A DNA stretch of 64,000 nt, taken from positions 851,675-915,674 of the forward strand of contig CAXIPT010000014.1 of NCBI GenBank assembly GCA_964030475.1, written 5' to 3'. How positions within the stretch are numbered: the first letter of the stretch is position 1; every line of letters begins with the position of its first letter. The position numbers were made by a program, and so were the translations under genes. The notes beneath the pieces were generated by a model. It worked only from the letters and a program-made list of their open reading frames with translations. It did no database searches and had not been told where the DNA came from. This stretch comes from Tethya wilhelma. Lineage: Eukaryota > Porifera > Demospongiae > Tethyida > Tethyidae. Positions 1-9,045 of this stretch are shown piece after piece.

Positions 1-124
1 GTTAGGCTAAGTGCTCGGAGAAGCACAAAAAAAACTTAATTTCATACATCCTCTTGGATGACAAAAAATTAATGTTGTTAAAGATAATTATCAAGTTATG
101 CAGGTGATTGCCTTCAGTTTATCA

Positions 125-316
125 CTACCGTAGATCAGGAAATTTTCGTCTCTAAAAAATTTTCGTCGACGACCATTACCGACGAAAATTAAACTTTGCG
201 AAAAATTATTTTGTATGGCGATCTTTACCGAATCATCTGCAAAGACGAAAATAAAACTACGTGAAAATTTAACAGGCGAAATATTTTACCAACGAAAATT
301 TCCCGATCTACGGTAG
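125..316. mobile_element. MITE with TIR ctaccgtagatc, Tc1/mariner-like
   Basis: The ends ctaccgtagatcaggaaat and atttcccgatctacggtag are inverted repeats, and the interior is rich in further acgaaaatt inverted motifs. The paralogous sequence near 20360 reads cagtttatcactagagctg without the element, so this copy inserted after the segmental duplication. The site is consistent with a TA target duplication. Confidence 0.75.
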
Positions 317-336
317 TAGGAGAGCTAAGATCAAAT

Positions 337-413
337 AGTACACTTTTGACAAAAACGTTTGTTTTGCCTAGAAAACATTTTTTAGCAAAAAACAAACACT
401 TTTGTGAAAGATC
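337..413 (-). repeat. Isolated fragment of the 212-bp satellite
   Basis: This stretch (acacttttgacaaaaacg through aaacacttttgtgaa) matches, in reverse orientation, part of the subfamily-B satellite monomers at 62.8-64.0 kb, for example 63171-63245. It is missing from the paralogous copy near 20365. A partial monomer therefore sits about 61 kb from the array. Confidence 0.55.
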
Positions 414-1293
414 GCTCTAGATTAGAAGTAGCAACAAACAGACAAACAAAGGGACACTGACAAAATGACTTACTGCAACTATTATAGTAACCTCCTGCAG
501 ATGATATACACAATATCATGTATATAATTATTACATTGTAATTGAGTCATCATCAATTGCTCATGTACTACATATAGTGCTACTATAAAAGTAGTTCATT
601 GGAAAACATATTTGTGTAAACGCAAATCAAAAACATAGTCATTCTCCAAAAGAAAACAAAAATACATCGTGTAAACAGGGCCTCAATTATAGAAATTTAT
701 AAATAGTGACTGTACATTTTTCGTGAATGTTTACTTGTTATTGTATCAGTTGTGAATACTCATAACATGTGTACTTTCAGTTTGTGGCATGAAGCAAAAA
801 TAATTGGATCAATAAAAGCATTGATAGCGCTTTGCAACATAAGGGATAAATGTACGGAGAGAGGTGCACTCATCAATGAAACAAAAGAACGCATCAAAAC
901 TCTGGTGCAGTTTGGAAATGTTAATAATTTGTTTAAGATATAATTTTCCTGATGTTCCAGAACATACGAGAATATACCTCATGTGGGGGAAATGAATTTT
1001 GGCTGTAATAGTGTTTCATAATCAATCAGGGAATCTGAGGGACTACTGGCTCTGGGAGCATGCTACTACTCCACCCTTTCCACTAATTTTTTCAAGAAAC
1101 CCAGCTACAATCTTACAATATCGCCATGCATGCAAGCACATCAGAGCAAATAACGCCACACTTCATTCAGCGAACCAGGAGCTTATGAGCATTGCAAAGC
1201 TCATAAGCTCTTGCTTAGACAGTATATACAAACAAATTTCATACCATAAGCAGGACAGAGTATATCCTTTCCAGCATCAATTGCATCAATTGT
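414..1293. other. Non-coding, duplicated flank
   Basis: This stretch is AT-rich, downstream of the minus-strand 2A/Death-domain gene, and similar to about 20400-21670. Short open frames here (for example 752-943) are not maintained in the second copy, so no gene is called. Confidence 0.5.
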
Positions 1294-2016
1294 TCAAAGT
1301 GCTTTGGCCAGGACACTCAACGTTGTCTCTCGACTATTGTTCAACCACCATAGAAACATATCAGCCAAACACCGCTGAGTAAAATTAGGATGACCTTGGT
1401 TGTTAGCTTGAAACTCATCCAACTTGTGTATAGGAACACTAAGTTGAAGGCCCAGCTCTTTCCATTTGTACGCCAAAGGTAGCTTCACCAGCTCAGACAA
1501 GAAGTTTCTGTAAACTACAGTAAATGAAGTCAGCATACCATTGATGTAACACTGAAATATGCTAGCATAATTATTATGGTGATGGTGTATACCAAATGAT
1601 TATTCTACTATCACACACCACTGGGAGGTACAAAAGGAGGAGGAATTTCAGTTTTCGTGTATTGGCAATTGTTGCATTAACTTATGTGTACGTGTAAATC
1701 ATGTGTGTTTCCCTCTCCTTGATTTTGTCAAATTGCCAAATCATCTAACATCAGCCTTGGCTGTTACAAAGAAATACAGGCAATTGGAGGCTTGTTTAGC
1801 AATGTAATATGATCACTATACCAGTAACCACACAATTTTTTAACAAGATATAGACCAATTCTGCTTTTGTCAGTCAAACCGCTCACGCTCACTGCCTGTC
1901 GGGGTTCACTTACTGATAGAAGGCCCAGGATTAATTTCAACATCTCCAGACAACAGCAACAGTAGAGAAAGAAACACTGCTAGTAAGTACACTTCAGACA
2001 CACTCGAGCTCATCAT
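1294..2016 (-). pseudogene. 2A-leader / Death-domain gene, copy 1
   Basis: Two exons are inferred on the minus strand. Exon 1 (2016 to 1914) starts at an ATG pair, encodes a strongly hydrophobic leader and ends LLLLLSGDVEINPGP then SI. GDVEINPGP is the canonical 2A ribosome-skipping motif (DxExNPG|P). It is followed at once by a perfect donor gtaagt. Exon 2 (1514 to 1294), after acceptor ctgtag, is phase-compatible and encodes a Death domain: W-K-E-LGLQL near its start, LDEF in the middle, WWLNN and LAKAL at the end. A TGA at 1296-1294 ends the frame where copy 2 has CGA and stays open into ALRTIDAIDAG, so this copy looks truncated in the last helix. Known from other animals: 2A-like leaders act both as signal peptides and as recoding signals, giving secreted and cytosolic forms. 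Death domains mediate apoptosis/innate-immunity assembly. Exon joining is by splice-site logic only; extra exons are possible. An upstream in-frame ATG at 2136 would lengthen the leader, but lies upstream of the conserved CRE. Confidence 0.7.
1642..1718. other. Micro-inversion in intron 1 relative to copy 2
   Basis: The segment from ggaatttcagttttcgtg to ttccctctcc appears reverse-complemented at about 21946-22036, while both flanks stay collinear. Short inverted ggag/ctcc motifs lie at the ends. It lies inside the intron between the 2A and Death-domain exons. Confidence 0.75.
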
Positions 2017-2106
2017 GAGTCCACTCTTCGGGAAACTGAGAAAGCTAAACATCAGTTTTGGCGCACTGAATGTAATGGCGCATGGCGGAAATTCGAAATT
2101 AATGGC

Positions 2107-2137
2107 CGGTGACGTCATGACGTGCGCGAATGGCATA
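2107..2137 (-). promoter_or_regulatory. Conserved CRE-containing promoter block
   Basis: ggccggtgacgtcatgacg contains the palindromic cAMP-response element TGACGTCA (2110-2117) followed by a second TGACG half site. The block is conserved at 22481-22511 although the sequence between it and the ATG has an 18-bp length difference. It lies about 95 bp upstream of the probable start codon, a plausible core-promoter position for CREB/ATF-type factors. Confidence 0.5.
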
Positions 2138-2148
2138 TCCTGTAACCC

Positions 2149-3144
2149 CCTTTACCAGCTTGATTATGAGCCAAGCTGTGCCATTCTCGTATTTGCACAT
2201 TCTATGCCATCTTCCAGATTCTATGATTCTAAATTCCACAAATTTACTAGACACTGATTATGGCGGAAACCGCACTGCCACTATAGTACCTTAATACCAA
2301 GTCACTGTTCTTGGTGCTGTTTAGTATCTTGCAGCATAACACCATGTCCAGTCATAGTTGCCGAATCATTAGATCATTAAGAACAAACTCAAACAAGAAC
2401 AATTTTATAAACATGCAAGTACTTGTAACTGCCTGTCACGTGACTATAATATTATATATCAATATGATAAAATAAAAGCACTGTGCATAACCCTCAGCAT
2501 GTGTTAAATTAAATTTGTCCTTTGGTATGATATTGCTTGTCAGTTTTTTTTATTGCTTACAAGTAGTAAAAATTTCAAAAAAAATAAGCAGTGTAGGAAT
2601 GGGCAGTGCATTAAAAAGTATTGGAACAAGGAATGGTCCCAATTTCTCTTTACCAGCTTGATTATGAGCCAAGCTGTGCCATTCTCGTATTTGCACATTC
2701 TATGCCATCTTCCAGATTCTATGATTCTAAATTCCACAAATTTACTAGACACTGATTATGGCGGAAACCGCACTGCCACTATAGTACCTTAATACCAAGT
2801 CACTGTTCTTGGTGCTGTTTAGTATCTTGCAGCATAACACCATGTCCAGTCATAGTTGCCGAATCATTAGATCATTAAGAACAAACTCAAACAAGAACAA
2901 TTTTATAAACATGCAAGTACTTGTAACTGCCTGTCACGTGACTATAATATTATATATCAATATGATAAAATAAAAGCACTGTGCATAACCCTCAGCATGT
3001 GTTAAATTAAATTTGTCCTTTGGTATGATATTGCTTGTCAGTTTTTTTTATTGCTTACAAGTAGTAAAAATTTCAAAAAAAATAAGCAGTGTAGGAATGG
3101 GCAGTGCATTAAAAAGTATTGGAACAAGGAATGGTCCCAATTTC
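2149..3144. repeat. Perfect 498-bp tandem duplication
   Basis: Bases 2149-2646 and 2647-3144 appear identical by eye, including an eight-base A run. The break lies inside the left arm of the foldback element that begins at 3058. Either a very recent duplication or an assembly artefact. Confidence 0.85.
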
Positions 3145-3569
3145 GGCACATGACTACTTCATTTTCATTTTTATCCCTCATGCATAGCTATTATTGTCGT
3201 AAATGGTTCAAAGAATGATCTGTACTTGAGTGGCTTATCAGCTATATATAGTATCACATTAATTTTTATCACATGGTTCAAATTCCTGTCAATCTTATCA
3301 CTTGGCTAAAAAGTGGAATAAAGTATAGCATGCATGATTAGATTAATACCAGTCAAGACTTGGGCACAAAAATGAAGTAGTCATGTGCCGAAATTGGGAC
3401 CATTCCTTGTTCCAATACTTTTTAATGCACTGCCCATTCCTACACTGCTTATTTTTTTTGAAATTTTTACTACTTGTTCATTCACTTTTTTCAACACTAC
3501 AGTGAAGAGACAATCAGAGACTGGTTAGTCCCTATAGTTATCTGAGAAGCAGCTACATTGGCTGCTAGA

Positions 3570-3632
3570 GCAGCTTATGCGCATGCGCGTTTAATCATTA
3601 ATGCCACGTGGATGACCTTTGAACTCTACCTA
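3570..3632. promoter_or_regulatory. NRF1-like palindrome, E-box and nuclear-receptor-like motif in mobile element
   Basis: Within about 50 bp lie atgcgcatgcgcg (NRF1-type), gccacgtgg (E-box CACGTG) and tgacctttgaact (DR1/HNF4-type). The same order recurs, with some decay of the third motif, near 25577, 26517 and 47050 in other copies of the element. Confidence 0.45.
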
Positions 3633-3783
3633 TATTATTATTATTATTATTATTATTGCTTTACAGTGCGTGATATAGAAACCAAAAAGTGACATATTCA
3701 TATTAAGAATCTTTAGTTAGGGGGTTTATGGCACTGAGGGTCAACCAGATTTGACTGGCAGCCGAGGCTATATTAAAACTTAA
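3633..3783 (-). other. LINE/SINE-like 3' tail, (AAT)n
   Basis: Read on the minus strand, the sequence after the ORF at 3784-4521 runs through a short untranslated region and ends in a tandem aataat array (3633-3657). Such microsatellite tails are typical 3' ends of several non-LTR retrotransposon and SINE families. It suggests the ORF block was retro-inserted into the Helitron-like element. Confidence 0.4.
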
Positions 3784-4521
3784 CTACTTCTTTAGTTTAC
3801 TTCTAGTTCTTGTTGATATAGGACTAGGGGCTATTGCTGACCACGTAGAGTTTCTACGGTGGACTGTTAGGCCAGGAACTCCATCATGGATTGCGAATTC
3901 AACAAGTCTTGAGCAAGATATGTCCAGATCAGAGCTAGAACTTTCAGAATCAGATTCAGTAGGAGGAGAGTTAGACTTGGTGTCAGAAGATGGCTTGTGG
4001 AGCTTGTGTCGAGATTTCTTTCGAATGACAGGTGTCCAATTTTCACAGTCTTCATTAGGCATACAGTACTTCACACCAGGGACACCATCTTTTGCTTCAA
4101 ACTCTACTGAAGCACAGTCCACCAAGTTTACTGGCTTGGTTGAGGGAGCAGGGCTCTCTTGTACAGAATTAGCTGGCTGGTGGGCAATAATAGGAGTTGC
4201 AGTGGCATTCGTGGAAGTAGCTTGCCTTGCAGAAGCCAACTTGTCCTGGGCTTTGGATTTAGATTTGTTCTTCTTCCTCTTTTTGATGTTCCTGGGCTTC
4301 CTCGGGTTCTTGTTACTGACTTCTGGTCTTGGCTGCTGTGAGGACCAAAAGAAGCAAACAGAGAATCCGCTCTGAGACTGTTTGGCCGTCCACATGGCTT
4401 GGCCAAGCTGCAGCTTTTTGCTTTGCAAGCAAATACAAACAGCTAGAGGTATACCAGACTTGTGGATCGTGGCATATGGCTCTTGAAGAACAGACTCAGC
4501 AATGTTCACACTTTCAGCCAT
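3784..4521 (-). CDS. Uncharacterised 245-aa basic protein, possibly retroelement-encoded
   Basis: Open frame of 245 codons from ATG to TAA; family not recognised. The N-terminal 60 residues contain a small Trp/Phe-rich region (MWTAKQSQSGFSVCFFW). Residues about 70-90 are highly basic (KKRKKNKSKSK), a nucleic-acid-binding or nuclear-localisation look. Two diverged repeats follow: VEFEAKDGVPGVKY then WTPV near 140-165, and VEFAIHDGVPGL then STWSAIA near 210-230. Between them is a Ser/Asp-rich acidic stretch. The long open frame contrasts with the decayed surroundings. Immediately upstream on its strand is the 672-base A homopolymer and a gap, so the true 5' end may be missing. With the (AAT)n tail downstream, a non-LTR ORF1-type protein is possible, but no reverse transcriptase is visible. 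Confidence 0.4.
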   Translation of the reverse strand: MAESVNIAESVLQEPYATIHKSGIPLAVCICLQSKKLQLGQAMWTAKQSQSGFSVCFFWSSQQPRPEVSNKNPRKPRNIKKRKKNKSKSKAQDKLASARQATSTNATATPIIAHQPANSVQESPAPSTKPVNLVDCASVEFEAKDGVPGVKYCMPNEDCENWTPVIRKKSRHKLHKPSSDTKSNSPPTESDSESSSSDLDISCSRLVEFAIHDGVPGLTVHRRNSTWSAIAPSPISTRTRSKLKK

Positions 4522-4526
4522 TTTTT

Positions 4527-5201
<675 letters not shown>

Positions 5202-5566
5202 AAATGAGTATCAAGGAATGTAGTACCTATGAAAAGGAGTTACTTTGTGCTGTCAAAGTTGGCTCAACACTTTCTGGTTCTCTGGAAATGCTTTTCAAGT
5301 AAGTCAGTTAGAAAGTACGTAAGTACGTACGTTAGCAGAACAAAAATGGCACTAATGTGGCTTCCCACTAGCTCTCTCTACGAGTGCTGACGAAAGTTTC
5401 TGTGAGTTTTAGGCCTTGCATACAATTGTTAATCTGTCAGTGAGAGACTGTGAGCAAGTTTGAAGACTCAATTTTGTTTTGTTAGATTTTTATGATCATA
5501 AACATTTTGTATTGTGCCTATGGGACATTCGGCCCATTCCTACTATACGTACTACCGTACGTATGA

Positions 5567-7960
5567 TAAGATTTTGATATAATTATAATTAAACATAATA
5601 TACATTCACGTGATTGTGTGCTCATATTGTTGATTGCTAATTGGTTTATCAAATTCATAATAATTATTTACCTTTAAAAAACATGTATAACTAATTCATT
5701 TTGTTCGTCTGGTTTTGATCCATGATTATTGATCTGAAAAAAAATATTATAATAATTAAAACTTGTACAAGACGAATTCAGAAAAGAGTTAAATTGTTCA
5801 AAAATTTATTTTTTCTTCTTCTCTTTGTCTTGAGGTTTGTTCTTCTGGAATCTCTTCTTTTGCTCTTCCTTTTCCTCTGTCTTGGAAGGGTGGAAGTGTC
5901 GTTGGTTGTCTCTTCTTTCATGGAAATGTACTTCTCTCTCTGGTTGCTGAGTTGGTGTTTTTTTTTTTTTTGGTACTACATGAGTAGGTTACTAAGTGTC
6001 TGATTGTATAGAAGATCATGAGATGATTTGCCATGACATTGTATCATAATTATTATGTAGTAACCGTTTGGCTTTCTTCTGCAGCATGTTCTTCTAACTT
6101 TGTGTTTAGGACTTGGGCTTTCATCCTCGTATGTTTTAGTTATGTCATTCCATTGCCATTGTATTAGTGCTTTCCCATCAGGGTCTTAATTGTTAATTTT
6201 TGGCTAGTTCCTTGATTTTTGAATGGATTTCACTCAGGGTTTGTTTTTCTTAAACAATTGTGATGTTTGATCAGTAAGCTGACTAGGTTTAGGAAGGCAT
6301 GGTGTAGGATATGTTTCGATCTCTAGTCTGTTTCAACTTCTGTATCTGAATAGTATATATTATGTGTGGTTTACACCATAAAGGCATGCTCTTTGGAGGT
6401 CTTCCTTCTTTTATACAGATCGACCTTCAAGAAATGTTTGTGGTGGTTGGCTTTGGTTAAAATGGTAAACGTGGCTTTCATTTTTTTTTCCTTTTTTCCC
6501 TTATACTGAGAGTGCTTCAAGTTTTGGCTGTGTTGCTGAGTACTTCTGTTGTGTGTCTGGCTAGTTGTGAAGCTTAATTGCTCATCTCAATCATTAGTTG
6601 GCTTGTTCCTTAATGGTTTGGTTAAGGAATCCTGATACATTTAAATTAAAATCCTCGATTGTATATGAGTCTCCTGAAAGGAGCTTTTGCTCTGATTGTG
6701 TAACGGTTACTTTTAAGTGTTGTCTCCAAGAAGTTAGTCCTTTGTTGGGTGTAGGCATGCTTGCTCCTTGTGTGACTATAGGTGTGATCATATGGTCCAC
6801 AAGACTATAGTATTGTTGCCTGTTCCATCAACTAGTGAGCTCGTTACATCAGTTTGGGTGCTTGTTCGGATAATCCCCGGTCTGGTTTTGTCTGATTGGC
6901 TTTTTGCTTTATTTTGTTTCAGGTATGCTTAAGAGTAGTTCATGGGTCCCCTTGACTGTTTGTTTGGTTGTAAGTGAACGGTCTTTGGCATGGCCTTTGG
7001 AGATGCCATTCACTTAGATTGATTGGGCTTCATGTGCTGATTACGTCAGGTCAATGAGTTTGGGGAAAAAAATGTTTATGATTTGGATTGTTCTTCTGTA
7101 TATATGTTTTTGGGTTGCTTCTGTGTTATTATCTTCTTGATTATAATTCTTTTTCGCATCTTCTATCTCCAAATGCTTCTTCTAATTTCCTTTGAATGCT
7201 AATCTTCGAGAATTCATTTTGCCCCTGGAGCTACCTTTCTGGGTGGGGGGGGGCAAGCTTTTTAAGGGAGAAAAGACTGCCTGCATAGTTTAATGTGCCT
7301 GACTCAAACTGGATATGGACTAGGCTGAGTTCAAAAGTGGCCCCCCCTTCTGCTACCCCTCTGATTGAAAAACAGACAGACAGACAAACACAGTGATTAA
7401 ATGAATACCATAATCCTTTGCACATGCTACACACCCCAGTGTGCCAAGGCTTAATAAAGTTGTTATAATTATCAAGTTACAGTATGTATAGCTAGTATGA
7501 GATGTATGGCACACCAAACAGGAAACACTGCATATGACTTCAGAAATCATTCACGTTCCTCCTCCTGTAGTCACAAACATGTAGTGTGGTGGACCCTGTG
7601 CCAACATTAATAAAAACAGCTATATTTTTAACTGCTCAACACGACAAAGATGCTTATCTATGGAGTATGTGGTGCATGTACAGTGTAGGGTATTGTCAAC
7701 CAACACAGACTGAGCAGGGTGCTAATGCAGTTAGAGAAGAGGCTGAAACCAATGCCCCCAATAGTGTAAGTTATATATTGTGTTGGCATTGCAGGATGAG
7801 CGGCTGCTAAATGAGCAACATGGCATTGCAGGATGAGTGGCTGCTAAATGAGCAACATGGGCTACGTGATGAACGAAGTCATCTCATGATTGTTTGACTG
7901 CTTCGTACATCATGCCTACCCTCTATGATTGAGTGAGGATGTCATTCGAGCGTTTCCAAT
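5567..7960. repeat. Duplicated non-genic region with decayed coding traces
   Basis: Collinear with 22951-24870. The minus strand keeps matching traces of coding sequence, such as a Lys/Arg-rich stretch near 5820-5960 (copy 2: 23194-23379) and 6594-6800 (GLTSWRQHLKVTV; copy 2 about 23880-24030 with stops). Reading frames differ between copies, so these are relics of an unrecognised gene or repeat. A 37-bp tandem repeat occupies 7784-7857. Confidence 0.55.
7542..7606 (+). pseudogene. Relic of membrane-protein cytoplasmic tail
   Basis: gaaatcattcacgttcctcc through ggaccctgtgccaac matches the tail-coding part of the 9046-11889 gene (around 11458-11513, coding PPVVTHSVVDPVP), with indels. It lies about 1.5 kb upstream of that gene. 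Similar relics precede the other copies at 14772 and 29812. Confidence 0.65.
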
Positions 7961-8053
7961 GTTTTGAGTACAATACTTTATAGTGGGACAGTATAATTGT
8001 GACCTTTTTGTTTTGATCATAACTTTCAGCATCAAATCTCATCCTGTAATCAT

Positions 8054-8055
<2 letters not shown>

Positions 8056-8113
<58 letters not shown>
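8056..8113. repeat. (CA)n microsatellite
   Basis: About 29 uninterrupted CA units. The corresponding position in the second segment is 24870-24927, where the array ends at a gap base. Confidence 0.95.
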
Positions 8114-8114
<1 letters not shown>

Positions 8115-8168
8115 ACTGGCATGCAGACTGCTATACATAATGACTCTGATGTGGATGCTTTAAATGCC

Positions 8169-8620
8169 ATGATGATTCTGATTAATGAAACAACTAAAGG
8201 ATATATATTTCTACTTAAAATATAGAAGCTAAAACCACATGTATTTCCTTTTACTTTAGGATAACCTCAGTCAAAATCAGGGGCAACGTCAGTCTGTGAG
8301 GAATGTTTGGGGGAGTTGTAGGTAGCTATTAGCGTAAAATGTCGTACAAATGACTGATTTTGCCCTAGGAGCTACTTTGACGTTTTTGTCCTGATTTAGA
8401 CCGATTTTGCCCCTGGAGCTATACCTTTCTTCAAATGATTCTGATGATTTTGATTAATGAAACAACTATATATATATAGGATAGATATTTCTACTTAAAA
8501 TTTAATAGAAGCTACAACCAAACGTATTTTCATTTACTTTAGGATAACCTCATTTATAAGACATTTTCCGCTAATAGCTACCTACAACTCCCCCAAAACA
8601 TTCCTGATGGACTGATGTAC
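8169..8620. repeat. Direct plus inverted duplication upstream of gene 1
   Basis: A block (gatgattctgattaatgaaac through ggataacctca) occurs directly at about 8169-8275 and 8436-8555. A second block (ggaatgtttgggggagttg, 8298-8342) recurs inverted at 8560-8605. The other family members carry each block once, so this rearrangement is specific to the intact gene. Confidence 0.65.
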
Positions 8621-8699
8621 ATATGTAACTAATCAAATTAATATAACAGTTAAAAAATTTAAAGAATTTGCTTAATTCTCTTCAGTCACAAAATATTCA

Positions 8700-9045
8700 T
8701 TCCAAAAACACACTATAATATATATACGTAACTTACGGTATAATGTGAGTATTATCAAGAATTAAAACCATGGAGTGCTACTGGAGATAAGCTGATCAAT
8801 CTACATTACAACAAACTAAAAGAGACTATTGGACCATCTTATAAGAATTTAAGCTAAGCTGGGAGTGGCTACAGGTAATATTTGAAACAATAATTATAAA
8901 GACTTACAAATTTCACTCAATTTTATGTATGTAATTTTACTGAAGTTAAAGTATCATTACTAGCACGTGGATGTAACTGCACATCTACATGACATGTTAT
9001 GTACGCACACACACACAGAGTGACATCAATTTTTAAGAAGTGAAA
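8700..9045 (+). promoter_or_regulatory. Conserved 5' flank and 5' UTR intron, gene 1
   Basis: A block containing aagctgatcaatctacat and ggaccatc is conserved upstream of all three family members and is read as the 5' UTR exon. It ends in a conserved donor, acag|gtaatatttgaaa (8875). The acceptor follows a CA tract (cacacacagag, exon resumes at 9021) just before the ATG. The intron is 146 bp here, 156 bp in copy 2 and 224 bp in copy 3. Confidence 0.65.

Larger units (their letters stand above)
1..3057. repeat. Segmental duplication, copy 1 (left part)
   Basis: The first bases (gttaggctaagtgctcgg) recur at about 20262, and collinear similarity continues through the 2A/Death-domain gene to about 3057. 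The partner copy is 20262-22950. Similarity resumes after the 3058-5566 insertion, where 5567-7960 pairs with 22951-24927. Differences between the copies are substitutions, small indels, one micro-inversion and several mobile insertions, so the duplication is not recent. The copies are separated by two membrane-protein gene units. Confidence 0.85.

Noticed and set aside
999..1382. Plus-strand 127-codon frame
   Set aside because: Shadow of the minus-strand Death-domain exon; the coding pattern and splice sites are on the other strand.
2540..2752. Short open frames in the 498-bp tandem copy
   Set aside because: They arise from repeat sequence in two phases; no domain or conservation.
7923..8225. 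Cys/Val and His/Thr repeat frames
   Set aside because: Products of the CA microsatellite.
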